Source of the DNA: Glycomyces arizonensis DSM 44726 | Lineage (GTDB): Bacteria; Actinomycetota; Actinomycetes; Mycobacteriales; Micromonosporaceae | Direction: 5' to 3' | NCBI RefSeq assembly: GCF_000482705.1 | Contig: NZ_AXWO01000004.1 | Location: 293,088 to 357,087, forward strand | Length of the DNA stretch: 64,000 bases | Part shown: piece after piece, positions 25,373 through 34,180 of the stretch | Position numbering within the stretch: position 1 is the stretch's first letter | How the letters are laid out: the number at the start of each line of letters is the position of its first letter | Notes under the pieces: model-generated | The model's database searches: none | What the model saw: only the letters and a program-made list of their open reading frames with translations | Told to the model about the DNA's origin: nothing | Program-made: the position numbers and the translations under genes

Positions 25373-25919
25373 AGGACCGTTCTACACGTCCGTGGTGATC
25401 CGGCTCCGCCGACACGGCCGCCCGCCGCCCTGCGGGAGTCCAGATCGGATCGAAGTCACTGTCGATTGGGGAGTATTCGTCCCGCAAAAGGCAAGGAAGT
25501 CGAGTACGAACCGTTATACACCAAATACACCTATGTCAGGGAATTGACAGGAATGCTTCAGGGCGCGCTCAGGCTCATGTTCCACGGTGAAAGCCTCGGG
25601 GAATGAGGGGTTCCCGAGGGGTTATGGACCCGGTGGGGCGGTTGCTCCGGACTCATCCTCCACTGACGATCACCGCTGCCCCGCCCCACCGGGACCTTTG
25701 CGCGCCAGCGTGTGCGAACGCCGACGGCCCGCCGATCCCGTGCCGCCTCCGCCCGCAGCGCCGGATTTCTCGGGCCTCAGTCCACGCGGTCGCAGTAGCC
25801 GTATCGCTTCCACCCGAACGCCATCTGATCCGCACCTGCCGCTCGGCCGCATCGATCTCCAACGCCCGCACCGAGAAGGCCAACGCCGAACGGCATCGCA
25901 GCGCCTCACGGCGTCCGGC
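25373..25919. other. Gene-free stretch with long-loop inverted repeat
   Basis: About 547 bp in which no frame looks convincingly coding. The one clear structure is a perfect 13-bp inverted repeat, CCCGGTGGGGCGG (25629-25641) with CCGCCCCACCGGG (25681-25693), loop 39 nt. The segment 25500-25560 is A/T-richer and may hold the yidD promoter. Confidence 0.55.
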
Positions 25920-26759
25920 TCACCGGTACCGCTCGGGGTTCGGCAGCAGCTCGTTCATCGCGCCTGAGCGGAAACCGCGCTCGTCGAGCCGCACTTCGGC
26001 GAAGCCCTCGACGGCGGCGAGCACGTCGCCGCGCGCGGCCACGGCCTCCACCAACTCCGCGTCGATCTCCACCTTCGCCGCGTCGCCGCCCAAGTCCCGC
26101 ACCCGCAGATTCCGGACCGGGATGCCGGCCGCCCGCAACGCGTCCCGCAGCGCCGCCTCGGCGGCGGCCACGCGCTCCAGCCCGGCCGCGGTCACCTCCA
26201 CGCCGTAGGCGATCCGGCTCGACAGGCACGCCGCGGCCGGCTTGTCCCACGTCGACAGGTCCCATTCCCGCGAGACCGCCCGAATCTCATTCTTGGTCAG
26301 CCCCGCGTCGGACAGCGGCGTGATCGCCCCGGCCGAGGCCGCGGCGCGGATGCCGGGCCGGAACCCGGCCACGGTGTCGTCGGCGTTGGTGCCGGTGGCG
26401 ATCGCCGCGACGCCGCGGCGCTCCGCCAGCGGCGCGAGGACGCTCATGAGCTCGGTCTTGCAGAAGAAGCAGCGGTCGCCGGCGTTCCGCCGGTAGCCTT
26501 CGCGCGCGAGCTCGTCGGTGGTCGGCGCGTGATGGACGACCCCGAGTCCCGCGGCGAAGTCCCCGGCCCGATCGAGCTCGCTCTTCGGCAGCGACGGCGA
26601 GACCGCGGTGGCGGCCTCGACCCGCTCGGGGCCGAGCGCGCGGACGGCGGCGGCCAGCAGGAACGCCGAGTCGGCGCCGCCGGAGAAGGCGACCAGCAGC
26701 GAAGAGAGCGAGGAAAGCCGGTCGAGCAGCGCGTCGACCTTGTCAGCCTGGGAGGTCAC
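25920..26759 (-). CDS. larE: ATP-dependent sacrificial sulfur transferase LarE
   Basis: A 279-residue PP-loop ATPase (GTG start at 26759). The P-loop is AFSGGADS (about 24-31). RCFFCKTEL (Cys97, Cys100) and WDKPAAACLSSRIAYG (Cys178) match the LarE family, where the Cys in CLSSR donates its sulfur to the nickel-pincer cofactor precursor of lactate racemase-type enzymes. The two extra Cys make a cluster-binding LarE variant possible. No larB, larC or larA lies nearby, so its partners must be elsewhere or it serves another NPN enzyme. Confidence 0.9.
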   Translation of the reverse strand: MTSQADKVDALLDRLSSLSSLLVAFSGGADSAFLLAAAVRALGPERVEAATAVSPSLPKSELDRAGDFAAGLGVVHHAPTTDELAREGYRRNAGDRCFFCKTELMSVLAPLAERRGVAAIATGTNADDTVAGFRPGIRAAASAGAITPLSDAGLTKNEIRAVSREWDLSTWDKPAAACLSSRIAYGVEVTAAGLERVAAAEAALRDALRAAGIPVRNLRVRDLGGDAAKVEIDAELVEAVAARGDVLAAVEGFAEVRLDERGFRSGAMNELLPNPERYR

Positions 26760-27038
26760 TCCCCGAGCCTACTTCGCGCCGAGCGCCGCGTCGGGCGGTA
26801 AGGACCGCAGTGAGGCCCATTCGCTCCGCGCGGTGCCCTCAGCTTTCCACGAAGGCCTATCAGTCGCCCGGCACGCAGTCGGCGGGGAGCCGCGGCCTCG
26901 CGCCGCTCATCGAACCCCACGAAGACGAACGAACCGCGAGGACCGCGTCATCAGTTCGGAGCGCGAAACACCATCGCGAAACGCTCGATTACTGCCCTAG
27001 ACGATCCCGTTCGCAAGAGGCGCCCGCTCGACGGGCTG

Positions 27039-27440
27039 TCAGCCCAGGTCGTCGGCGACGGCGCGGAGCATCTCGGCGATCTTCGCGCCGGTCTTGCGGT
27101 CGGGACGCCGCCCGCGCGACAGCGGCGGCATGATCTGCTGCTCGAGCACGCCGATCATGTCCTGCAGCAGGCTGTTGAGCTCCTCGGGCGAGCGCTTGGG
27201 CTTCTCGGCGGCCGGGGCCCCCGCGCCGGTCTGCGGCGCGGCGATCACGTGGACGCCCATCGCCTGCACACCCCGGCGGGTGTCGATGATGCTGTACTCG
27301 ACCTTCTGGCCCTTGACGAGTTCCTCGACGCCCTCGGGCAGCGCATCACGGTGGACGAACACGTCCTTGCCGCCGTCGTCGCGGGAGACGAAGCCGAATC
27401 CCTTATCGGCGTCGAACCACTTCACTCGGCCACTAGGCAC
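27039..27440 (-). CDS. Cold-shock domain protein with C-terminal extension
   Basis: A 133-residue protein from a GTG at 27440 (VPSGRVKWFDADKGFGFV), with GAGG 8 bp upstream; further upstream the frame runs through non-conserved sequence. The cold-shock domain spans residues 1-68, with RNP1 KGFGFV and RNP2 DVFVH, binding single-stranded nucleic acid. A linker and helical tail (LNSLLQDMIGVLEQQIMPPL) distinguish it from 67-residue Csp proteins. It lies downstream of mqnD across AT island 3, on the same strand. The 279 bp between it and larE contain nothing recognisable. Confidence 0.93.
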   Translation of the reverse strand: MPSGRVKWFDADKGFGFVSRDDGGKDVFVHRDALPEGVEELVKGQKVEYSIIDTRRGVQAMGVHVIAAPQTGAGAPAAEKPKRSPEELNSLLQDMIGVLEQQIMPPLSRGRRPDRKTGAKIAEMLRAVADDLG

Positions 27441-27570
27441 GGCGCAACCTCGAAATTCTCGTCTGGGTTGTACTGACAAGTCCGTCAACTCTAGCGTGGC
27501 CCCAGCGGAAGGAATCAACCATCCGGGCGACTGGCGCGCATGCGCCCACGGCTGGGAATCCCACTCTGCC

Positions 27571-27648
27571 TATAACCTTATAGGATATATCCTATAATAA
27601 AAAGGATGTTATAACCTATAAGATATTCCGATGTTATAGGCTATAGGT
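27571..27648. repeat. AT-rich TATAGG/CCTATA island 3, supplying the mqnD stop codon
   Basis: A series of TATAACC, TTATAGG, ATATCC and GTTATAGG words around AATAAAAAGG. The mqnD stop TAG (27641-27643) is part of the CCTATAG word, so the island starts within the gene's last codons. It separates mqnD from the cold-shock gene. Same word set as islands 1, 2 and 4. Confidence 0.8.
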
Positions 27649-28474
27649 TCGTTATCCGTGTTTCGGGCACGAGCCCCAGTGCCGCCGCTCCTCCGAGAAG
27701 CCGTTCGACCGCCGCGCGGCCCTCGGTGCCGAGATCGCGCGAGAACTCGTTGACGTACAAGTCGATGTGCTGGCGGCACACCGCCTCGGACATCTCCTGC
27801 GCGTGCTCGGCGATGTAGTCGCGGCTCGCCTCCGGATGAGCCCAGGCGTAGTCGAGCGAGGCCCGGATGGTCTCGGCGATCGCCTCGCCCTCGAGATGCG
27901 CCTTGGCGACGATCGCGCCGAGCGGGATCGGCGCACCGGTCGAAGCCTCCCACCACTCGCCGAGGTCGACCAGGCTTTGGAGCCCGTACTCGCGGTAGGT
28001 GAACCGCGCCTCGTGGATCACCAGGCCCGCGTCGAACCGGCCCGACCGGACCGCCGGCATGATCTGGTCGAACGGCACGACCTCGATCGTGACGTCCTCC
28101 CCGCCCAACTCGTCCATCCACAGGTTGAACAGCAGGAACGCGGTGCTGCGATCCGACGGCACGGCGACCTTCGCGCCGTTGAGACCGGTTCGGCCGAGCC
28201 CCGACCGCCCGTTCGTGAGCACCAGCGGGCCGCACCCCCGCCCGAGCGCACCCCCGGCGGGCAGCAGCCGCCACTCCTCGCCCAAATACGGCAGTGCCGC
28301 ATAGGAGACCTTGGCGACATCGAACTCGCCCCGCGCGCAAGCGGTGTTGGTGACGTCGATGTCGGCGAACGTCAGCCGCACCGGCGGCGCGCCGTCGAGG
28401 AGCCCGGCCGTCCAGGCATGGTAGATGAACGTGTCGTTGGGGCACGGCGAGTGCGCCAAGTGCATGTCGCTCAC
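27641..28474 (-). CDS. mqnD: 1,4-dihydroxy-6-naphthoate synthase MqnD (futalosine pathway)
   Basis: A 277-residue periplasmic-binding-protein-fold enzyme that opens cyclic dehypoxanthine futalosine to 1,4-dihydroxy-6-naphthoate in menaquinone synthesis. The MqnD hallmark LAHSPCPNDTFIYHAW is at residues 6-21; others are DVTNTACARGEFDVAKVSY and GLVIHEARFTY. The start is a GTG at 28474, 4 bp after the mqnB stop, so the two form an operon. The last codons and stop lie inside AT island 3. Confidence 0.95.
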   Translation of the reverse strand: MSDMHLAHSPCPNDTFIYHAWTAGLLDGAPPVRLTFADIDVTNTACARGEFDVAKVSYAALPYLGEEWRLLPAGGALGRGCGPLVLTNGRSGLGRTGLNGAKVAVPSDRSTAFLLFNLWMDELGGEDVTIEVVPFDQIMPAVRSGRFDAGLVIHEARFTYREYGLQSLVDLGEWWEASTGAPIPLGAIVAKAHLEGEAIAETIRASLDYAWAHPEASRDYIAEHAQEMSEAVCRQHIDLYVNEFSRDLGTEGRAAVERLLGGAAALGLVPETRITNL

Positions 28475-28478
28475 GGTG

Positions 28479-29093
28479 TCACAGCTCCCTGATCGCTTCG
28501 GTCAGCGCCTTGAGCGCCGCGCCCCAGTCCCAGTGCGTGACGTCGCGGTCCCCGATGTAGTTCGAGACGGTGCGGATCTCTGCGAACGGCAGCCCGGCCT
28601 GCTGGGCGGCGGTGGCGACGCCGAAACCCTCCATCGCCTCGCCGACCGCCTCGGGGTGCCGGTGGGCGAGGTTCGCGGCCAGGCCGTCCGAGCCGGTGAT
28701 CGAGGCGAGGGTGAGGATCTCCCCGCGGACGCCCTCGACGGCCACCGTCAGGACCGTGTTGCAGCCGATCCGGTTGGTGCCGAACCCGATCTCGTCGATC
28801 GGCTGGAACCGCCACGGGAGCGCGACGCCGAGCTCGGCGGCGACCGAGTCGGTGGCGATGAGGACGTCGCCGATCTTCGCGCGGCCCTTGAACGCCCCGC
28901 AGATCCCGGCGTTGACCACCACGTCGTAGGCGCGGCCCATCTGCCCGTTCTCGGCGATGGTCCGCGCTGTGGACGCCGCCGCCGCGGCGGGGCCGACCCC
29001 GCACACGAGGACGTCCAGTTCATGGCGGACCGTGCGGCCGGCCTCAACGGCCTCGGCCTCCTCGCTGACCGCGCACACGACGAGCATTCGCAT
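28479..29093 (-). CDS. mqnB: Futalosine hydrolase MqnB
   Basis: A 204-residue nucleoside-phosphorylase-fold protein that removes hypoxanthine from futalosine. It has the N-terminal strand MRMLVVCAVSEEAEAV, a nucleobase loop VVNAGICGAFKGRAKIGDVL, and the catalytic-region motif FAEIRTVSNYIGDRD (Asp at the usual purine-binding place). The ATG at 29093 is preferred; longer in-frame starts lie in the promoter of the divergent gene. It is upstream of mqnD with a 4-bp gap. The other mqn genes are not in the window. Confidence 0.93.
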   Translation of the reverse strand: MRMLVVCAVSEEAEAVEAGRTVRHELDVLVCGVGPAAAAASTARTIAENGQMGRAYDVVVNAGICGAFKGRAKIGDVLIATDSVAAELGVALPWRFQPIDEIGFGTNRIGCNTVLTVAVEGVRGEILTLASITGSDGLAANLAHRHPEAVGEAMEGFGVATAAQQAGLPFAEIRTVSNYIGDRDVTHWDWGAALKALTEAIREL

Positions 29094-29290
29094 GGCATCA
29101 AACGTACCGGGTCCCCTCCGCGGCCCGGGCCGCCGAGACGCATGCGGCCGGACACTCCACAGGACCCGCAGCCCCGCACCGACGGAGGCCGCCCAGCGCC
29201 GGACGCCGCGACGGCGGGCGAAGAATCGCACCTCACCATTGCGAGCCCCGTCCGGCACGGCGGCCTCAGGCTTGACCTATCCTTGAAGGC

Positions 29291-30076
29291 GTGCCTGAGA
29301 GCTCAACCGCCACCGCCGCTGCGAAGACCCGAACCCGCAAGCCGCGCCTCGATCGCGTGTGCGCGGACGCCGTCGAGCTTGCCAGGGAAGCCGCCGAAGA
29401 GGCCGGCGACGGCGTCGGCGAGCACCTGAGCGTCGAAGCCGAGGCCGAGCGGGTCGTCACCCACTACTTCGACTGCACACTGTCGGGCTACCGCGGCTGG
29501 CGCTGGGCCGTCGTGATCACCAGAGCGCCCCGCGCCAGGGCCGCCACGGTCTCCGAGACCGCGCTGCTGCCCGGACCCGACGCGCTCCGCTCCCCCGAGT
29601 GGGTGCCGTGGGCCGACCGGCTGGAGGCCGGCGAGGTCGGCACCGGCGAGGTCCTGCCGACCCCCGAGGACGACGACCGCCTCATGCCCGCCTACGTCTA
29701 CTCCGAGGACGACGGCGTCGAGGACATCGCCTTCGAGCTGGGCCTCGGACGCGAGCGCGTGATGAACCGCGAGGGCCGCGGCGAGGCCGCGCAGCGCTGG
29801 TACGACGGCGACCACGGCCCGAACGCCCCCATCAGCGAGGCCGCACCCGCGCCCGCCCGCTGCGGCACCTGCGGGTTCTACCTGCAGCTGGCCGGATCGA
29901 TGCGGGCGGCCTTCGGTGCCTGCGCGAACCTGTACTCCTCGGAGGACGGCAAGGTCGTCGCCGCCGACCACGGCTGCGGCGCGCACTCAGAGATCAGCCG
30001 GTTCGTCGACACCACGCCCCAAGGCGTAGTGCAGTCCGAGACGATCTACGACGACGAGGGCTCCGAGGAGCTCTGA
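29291..30076 (+). CDS. DUF3027 family protein
   Basis: A 261-residue actinobacterial protein (GTG start; TATCCT lies seven bases before it, suggesting a leaderless transcript). The conserved core is THYFDCTLSGYRGWRWAVVI, then EWVPWADRLEAGEVGTGEVL, and a metal-type cluster CGTCGFYLQLAGSM...GACAN...HGCGAHSE with Cys/His spacing like a zinc site. Function not established. The 3' end overlaps the convergent DUF2530 gene by 31 bp. Confidence 0.9.
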   Translation: MPESSTATAAAKTRTRKPRLDRVCADAVELAREAAEEAGDGVGEHLSVEAEAERVVTHYFDCTLSGYRGWRWAVVITRAPRARAATVSETALLPGPDALRSPEWVPWADRLEAGEVGTGEVLPTPEDDDRLMPAYVYSEDDGVEDIAFELGLGRERVMNREGRGEAAQRWYDGDHGPNAPISEAAPAPARCGTCGFYLQLAGSMRAAFGACANLYSSEDGKVVAADHGCGAHSEISRFVDTTPQGVVQSETIYDDEGSEEL

Positions 30077-30393
30077 TCCTCCCCGCGCCGCGATGAGAAA
30101 TGGCGGCGGTCCATGACCACCATGACGCCCGTGCCGAGGATGCCGAGCACGACGCCGCACAGTGCGCACGACACCCACCATTCGCGCCCCGAATCGGCCA
30201 ACTCGTCCCGGAACAATTGGGCGACGATCCACGCGATAGTCCACAATAGTGTCCCGGCGACGGCGATCGGCGTCATGCGCAGTTGCACTGCGTCGGGCGC
30301 GGGCAGCTCCGGCGAGCGCTTGACCCGCTTGAACGCGTCACGGGGTGTCGACGAGGGGACTGGCGAAGACTGGGAAGTTCCATCGGGCGACAC
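30046..30393 (-). CDS. DUF2530 two-helix membrane protein
   Basis: About 115 residues from a GTG at 30393 (VSPDGTSQSS). The frame runs upstream to 30549 but that overlaps the sepH promoter. There are two transmembrane helices, TPIAVAGTLLWTIAWIVAQL and the segment ending GVVLGILGTGVMVV, separated by RDELADSGREWW, matching the DUF2530 pattern, then a Ser/Glu-rich tail. It overlaps DUF3027 tail to tail and is divergent from sepH. Start uncertain. Confidence 0.75.
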   Translation of the reverse strand: MSPDGTSQSSPVPSSTPRDAFKRVKRSPELPAPDAVQLRMTPIAVAGTLLWTIAWIVAQLFRDELADSGREWWVSCALCGVVLGILGTGVMVVMDRRHFSSRRGEDQSSSEPSSS

Positions 30394-30563
30394 GTCCGCC
30401 AATGTACTCTGCGACAGGCTCCGCGACAATCCGTAACGCCGACTCGAAAGTGCCGCGGGTGCGAATATCGTCCCCCGGTGGTTGTGGTTCGCCGGTAGGG
30501 TTGGGCGTACGCTCGGATGAGCTGGCAATGCGGCGCTGACGAAGAACACGAGGGGTGGAAGGC

Positions 30564-31586
30564 ATGAGGCCGGTACGGTTCGTAGCCCTCTCTGAGGACG
30601 GTCATGCGCTGGTGCTCGCCGACGAGCTGGGGCGCCTGCTGGCGCTGCCGCTCGACGAGCGGGTCTCGGCGGCCGTCGACGTGCCCGACGGCGGGAAGTC
30701 GCTGAAGGCCAAGGGCGACGGTTCCTCGACGCCGGGCCAGCCGAGCACCCGTCCCGCGCCGCCGCGCGGCGCCACGCACGTCAACCTGTCGCCGCGCGAC
30801 ATCCAGACCCGCATCCGCGCCGGTGAGAGCGCCGAGGACATCGCCGCTTCCGCGCAGGTCGCCGTCGACCGGGTGCTGCGCTACGCCGGCCCGGTCCTCC
30901 AGGAGCGGGCGATGCTCGCGCAGGCGGCCCGCCGGGCGCGTCTGGCCACTTCGGAACGCGGCGAGCGCATGTCCAACGTGGTCGACGTGAAGCTCGGCGC
31001 GCACGGCGTCGATCCCGAGGCGGTCTCGTGGGACGCGTGGCGGACCGAGGACGGCTCGTGGATGGTCCAGGCCTCGTGGTCGTCTGGCAAGACGACGGCG
31101 CGGGCGCGCTGGAAGCTCGACCGGGCCCGCCAGACCGTGACGCCCGACGACGAGATGGCGCAGTTCCTCTCGACGCCGGCGCCCAAGCAGGTGTCGGACC
31201 CGTTGGACGCGCCCTCTGACCTGGGCATCAGGCCCGGTGAGCCGGCGCGGCCCTCGCGCGACCCGATGCACGGCCTGAGCGACGACGACGCGACGCGGCC
31301 CGATCCGCTGCGCCGCGATCGGCTCCGCGAGGTCCTTGAGCGCCCGCTCGATGAGCCGGCCGGGCGTGGCAAGCCGCACGCCGCGAACCTGGGCCTGCCG
31401 GGCACGACCGCGCCGGAGCAGCGCGAGACGCCGGAGGTGCCGTCGCTGGCGGTGCTGCGCCCGACCAAGCGCTCGGTGGCCGAGGACGACATGCAGTCGC
31501 CGCCGCTGGCCGCGGCCGGCTCGAAGCCGCGCAACCAGCTCCCGGGCTGGGACGATGTGCTCTTCGGCGGAGCCGGAAAAAAGTAG
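30564..31586 (+). CDS. sepH: Cell division protein SepH (DUF3071)
   Basis: A 340-residue protein. The N-terminal SepH domain, MRPVRFVALSEDGHALVLAD, includes a helix-turn-helix (NLSPRDIQTRIRAGESAEDI, then VAVDRVLRYAGPVLQERA) and DAWRTEDGSWMVQASW. A disordered middle follows, ending in LPGWDDVLFGG, a conserved SepH terminal motif. SepH binds FtsZ and promotes ring assembly in Streptomyces and mycobacteria. The ATG at 30564 is preferred to a GTG three codons upstream. Monocistronic. Confidence 0.93.
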   Translation: MRPVRFVALSEDGHALVLADELGRLLALPLDERVSAAVDVPDGGKSLKAKGDGSSTPGQPSTRPAPPRGATHVNLSPRDIQTRIRAGESAEDIAASAQVAVDRVLRYAGPVLQERAMLAQAARRARLATSERGERMSNVVDVKLGAHGVDPEAVSWDAWRTEDGSWMVQASWSSGKTTARARWKLDRARQTVTPDDEMAQFLSTPAPKQVSDPLDAPSDLGIRPGEPARPSRDPMHGLSDDDATRPDPLRRDRLREVLERPLDEPAGRGKPHAANLGLPGTTAPEQRETPEVPSLAVLRPTKRSVAEDDMQSPPLAAAGSKPRNQLPGWDDVLFGGAGKK

Positions 31587-31892
31587 CTCGGCGGCGGAGC
31601 CGGAACAGTAACGCAAAATCCGGCTGAAAAAACGCCCAGTGGGTCATTTGGGACGATATCGCGGGATATTCCGGATATGTGGCCCTAGGAGGTCCCCCCT
31701 GTTCAAACCTATGTCGAGACTGTGACAGAGCGTGATGATTCGCCTCCGCGTCCGATGGCGTGCGGCGGCGAAGTCCGCGCACCGTGGACGGCCGGGCGCC
31801 TCCTTCGAGGTCCGGCCGTTCCTCGTGGCGAGGAGGGCTTCGTCATATTTACTGGCTAGCCGGCCGGTAAGTAGATAGAATCAGGGACTGTT
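31587..31892. other. Intergenic region between sepH and the MFS gene
   Basis: About 306 bp without a gene. The last 50 bp hold a palindromic element (listed separately). GGGAC-TGTTAT-GTCCC spans the MFS start codon and could mask it in the mRNA. Confidence 0.5.
31849..31870. promoter_or_regulatory. Imperfect palindrome in MFS exporter promoter
   Basis: A 22-bp near-palindrome with outer TTAC...GTAA arms and inner GGC/GCC pairs, ending 23 bp before the MFS start. Likely an operator for a TetR- or MarR-type repressor; no regulator gene is adjacent. Confidence 0.5.
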
Positions 31893-33158
31893 ATGTCCCC
31901 AGTAATCACTCGCCAGCTCCATGAGACGTTCCGCGCACTCGCCTTCCCCGCCTATCGCGTGTTCGCGACCGGCCAGCTGACGGGCACCCTGGGATTCTGG
32001 CTCCAGACCACCGCCATCAACTGGCTCGTCCTCCAGCTCACCGGCGACTCCGGCACCGCCCTCGGGCTCTCGCTCGCCCTCCAGTTCGGGCCCTACCTCC
32101 TCTTCAGCCTCCAGGGCGGCAAGATCGCCGACGCCTTCGACAAGCGCGTCACCCTCCTGCTGTGCTCGGTGGGCAACACGCTCGTGGCCACCGCGCTCGC
32201 CGCGGTCGTGCTCTCCGGCGCGGCCGAGATATGGATGGTCTACCTCGCCGTGTTCGCCTTCGGCTGCGTCTCCGTCGTCGAGGGCCCCGCCCGCCAGGCC
32301 TTCTACTCCGAGCTCGTCGAGGGCGACGCACTGCCCAACGCCATCGCCCTCGGCTCGGCCATCTTCAACACCAGCCGCATCGCCGGACCGGCGATCGCCG
32401 GGCTCCTCATCGCCGGCACCTCGACCGGCATCGTCCTCGCCGTCAACGCCGCCCTGTTCCTCGGCCCGGCCCTCGCCTGCGCCATCCTGCTGCGCCGCCG
32501 CCTGTCGAACCCGGTCGTCCGCGCGGCGGGCACGAGCGGCGGCATCCGCGAGGCCCTCCGCTTCGTCGCCGCCCGCCCCGACCTGCTCGGCGTCCTGGTC
32601 GTCGCCCTGTTCGTCTCGGGCTTCGCCTTCAACTTCCCGGTGACGCTGTCGATGCTCGCCAAGACCGAGTTCGACACCGGCGCCGACACCTTCGGTCTGC
32701 TGCTGACGTCCCTGGCCATCGGCGCCCTGGTCGGCGCGCTCGTCTCGGGACGCAGGCGCGGCCGCCCCGGCGTCTACACCGTCCTCGCCTCGGGCCTGGC
32801 CCTCGGCGTGTGCACCGCCGCGGTCGGCTTCGGCCCCAACCTCGCCTCGGCGATGGTCCTGCTCGTCCCGACCGGCTTCGCGATGGTCTACTTCGCACAG
32901 GCCGCCAACCAGCGCGTCCAGATGGGCGTGCGCGGCGACTTCCGCGGACGCGTGCTGAGCCTGTACCTGCTGGTGTTCCTCGGCTCGACGGCCGTGTTCG
33001 CGCCGGTGGTCGGCTGGGTGTGCGAGGTCGCCGGCGCCCAGGCGGGCCTGTGGCTCGGCGGCGGCGTGTCGGCCGTGGCCGTCGGCTTCGCCTACGCCGC
33101 CAAGCACCTGCGGCTGCGCCGCCAGCTGGCCGCCGTCCCGAACAAGGCGATGCCCTGA
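31893..33158 (+). CDS. MFS transporter (EntS/MFS_3-like exporter)
   Basis: A 421-residue protein with 12 hydrophobic segments. It opens with FPAYRVFATGQLTGTLGFWL, TTAINWLVLQLTGDSGTALG, and GGKIADAFDKRVTLL (the loop 2-3 GxxxDxxxRR-type motif), then VVEGPARQAFYSELVEGDAL and NAIALGSAIFNTSRIAGPAI. These are the signature of the enterobactin-exporter-like/tetracenomycin group. Probably exports a small molecule or drug. Followed by a strong terminator; preceded by a palindrome. Confidence 0.92.
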   Translation: MSPVITRQLHETFRALAFPAYRVFATGQLTGTLGFWLQTTAINWLVLQLTGDSGTALGLSLALQFGPYLLFSLQGGKIADAFDKRVTLLLCSVGNTLVATALAAVVLSGAAEIWMVYLAVFAFGCVSVVEGPARQAFYSELVEGDALPNAIALGSAIFNTSRIAGPAIAGLLIAGTSTGIVLAVNAALFLGPALACAILLRRRLSNPVVRAAGTSGGIREALRFVAARPDLLGVLVVALFVSGFAFNFPVTLSMLAKTEFDTGADTFGLLLTSLAIGALVGALVSGRRRGRPGVYTVLASGLALGVCTAAVGFGPNLASAMVLLVPTGFAMVYFAQAANQRVQMGVRGDFRGRVLSLYLLVFLGSTAVFAPVVGWVCEVAGAQAGLWLGGGVSAVAVGFAYAAKHLRLRRQLAAVPNKAMP

Positions 33159-33192
33159 CGCCGGGCCCCGCCCGCGCGATCCGCTCCTTCAC

Positions 33193-33236
33193 CGGGCCGG
33201 TCCGCGCCCCCGCCACGGGGGCCGCGGACCGGCCCG
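33193..33236 (+). terminator. Terminator hairpin after the MFS gene
   Basis: A 14-bp stem, CGGGCCGGTCCGCG (33193-33206) with CGCGGACCGGCCCG (33223-33236), around a C/G-rich loop, 35 bp beyond the stop codon. Confidence 0.8.
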
Positions 33237-33428
33237 CTCGCGTGTGCCGCGTGTGCCGAGGCGTTACTTCCCGGAAATTACCGTCCCGTCTGGTGGGATT
33301 TCACTGAATTAACAGTCGGCGTTGCTGCGAGGATTAGTCACATCGCGACAACCCCGCCGCGCCGCCTCGACACACCCATCGACCACGGCGCGCCTCAATA
33401 CCCCTAGCGAGCCTCTGGAGGGAATCCA

Positions 33429-34109
33429 GTGAGTGCCACCGTCGCCGCCGCAGTCGCCGAGACCGAGACGCGGACGCAGCGCCTCTTCGCCGCGCTGCCG
33501 CTCCCGGACAACGCCGTGTCCGACCTCGCCGAAGTGGTGTCCGATCTCAACATCGCCCGTCGCCCGGGCGCCTCGGCCGGACGCGCCGGACGCCCCGGCC
33601 AGGGCGGCCGCCGCCCCGCCCAGGGCAACCGCCTCGTCCGCTCCGAGAACTGGCACCTGACCGTCGCCTACCTCGGCGACGTCGCCGAGGACCGGTTCGG
33701 CGAGGCCGCCGACGTCCTCGCCGCCGCCTGCGGCACCTTCGACCCGCTGCGGCTGTGCGTCTCGGGCGGCGGCCGGTTCGGCCGCGGCCGCTACTCGGTC
33801 GTCTACGCCGGGCTCGACGGCGACGTCGCCGCCCTCGTCCAGCTGGTCCACCGCATCAGGGCCGGCCTCACGGCCGCCGACCTCCCGGTCGACCAGAAGC
33901 AGTACCGCCCGCACGTCACCCTCGCCCGCCCCGGCGACCGCGTCACCAACCAGCAAGCGGCCCAAGACCTGCTGACGCTGCGCCGCTACTACGGGCCGAG
34001 CTGGACCGCCCGACAGGTCGTACTGTACAAATCGGACTACGGCACGAAGTCCGGTCACGAGCAGCCGAATTACACCGCTGTGGCGACGATGCCGCTCGGC
34101 GCGGCATAA
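33429..34109 (+). CDS. thpR: RNA 2',3'-cyclic phosphodiesterase (LigT/ThpR family)
   Basis: A 226-residue member of the 2H phosphoesterase superfamily. The two catalytic HxTx motifs are HLTV (His76) and HVTL (His162). The N-terminal core is RLFAALPLPDNAVSDLAEVV, followed by an unusual Gly/Arg-rich insertion (residues about 45-68). The GTG start follows GGAGGGA by 6 bp. It is thought to open 2',3'-cyclic phosphate RNA ends. Monocistronic or with the next membrane protein (71 bp gap). Confidence 0.9.
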   Translation: MSATVAAAVAETETRTQRLFAALPLPDNAVSDLAEVVSDLNIARRPGASAGRAGRPGQGGRRPAQGNRLVRSENWHLTVAYLGDVAEDRFGEAADVLAAACGTFDPLRLCVSGGGRFGRGRYSVVYAGLDGDVAALVQLVHRIRAGLTAADLPVDQKQYRPHVTLARPGDRVTNQQAAQDLLTLRRYYGPSWTARQVVLYKSDYGTKSGHEQPNYTAVATMPLGAA

Positions 34110-34180
34110 AGGACCGAACCCGCGCGCGCGATCTGCGCGAAAACCGGTCGCCAGTGCCGTCCGACCGGTAAAAAGAGTGC

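Noticed and set aside
25653..25883. Small minus-strand gene upstream of yidD
   Set aside because: The frame starts well (MAFSVRALEIDAAERQVRIR) but has no ribosome site and ends in Arg/Gly low complexity, and other frames look equally open.
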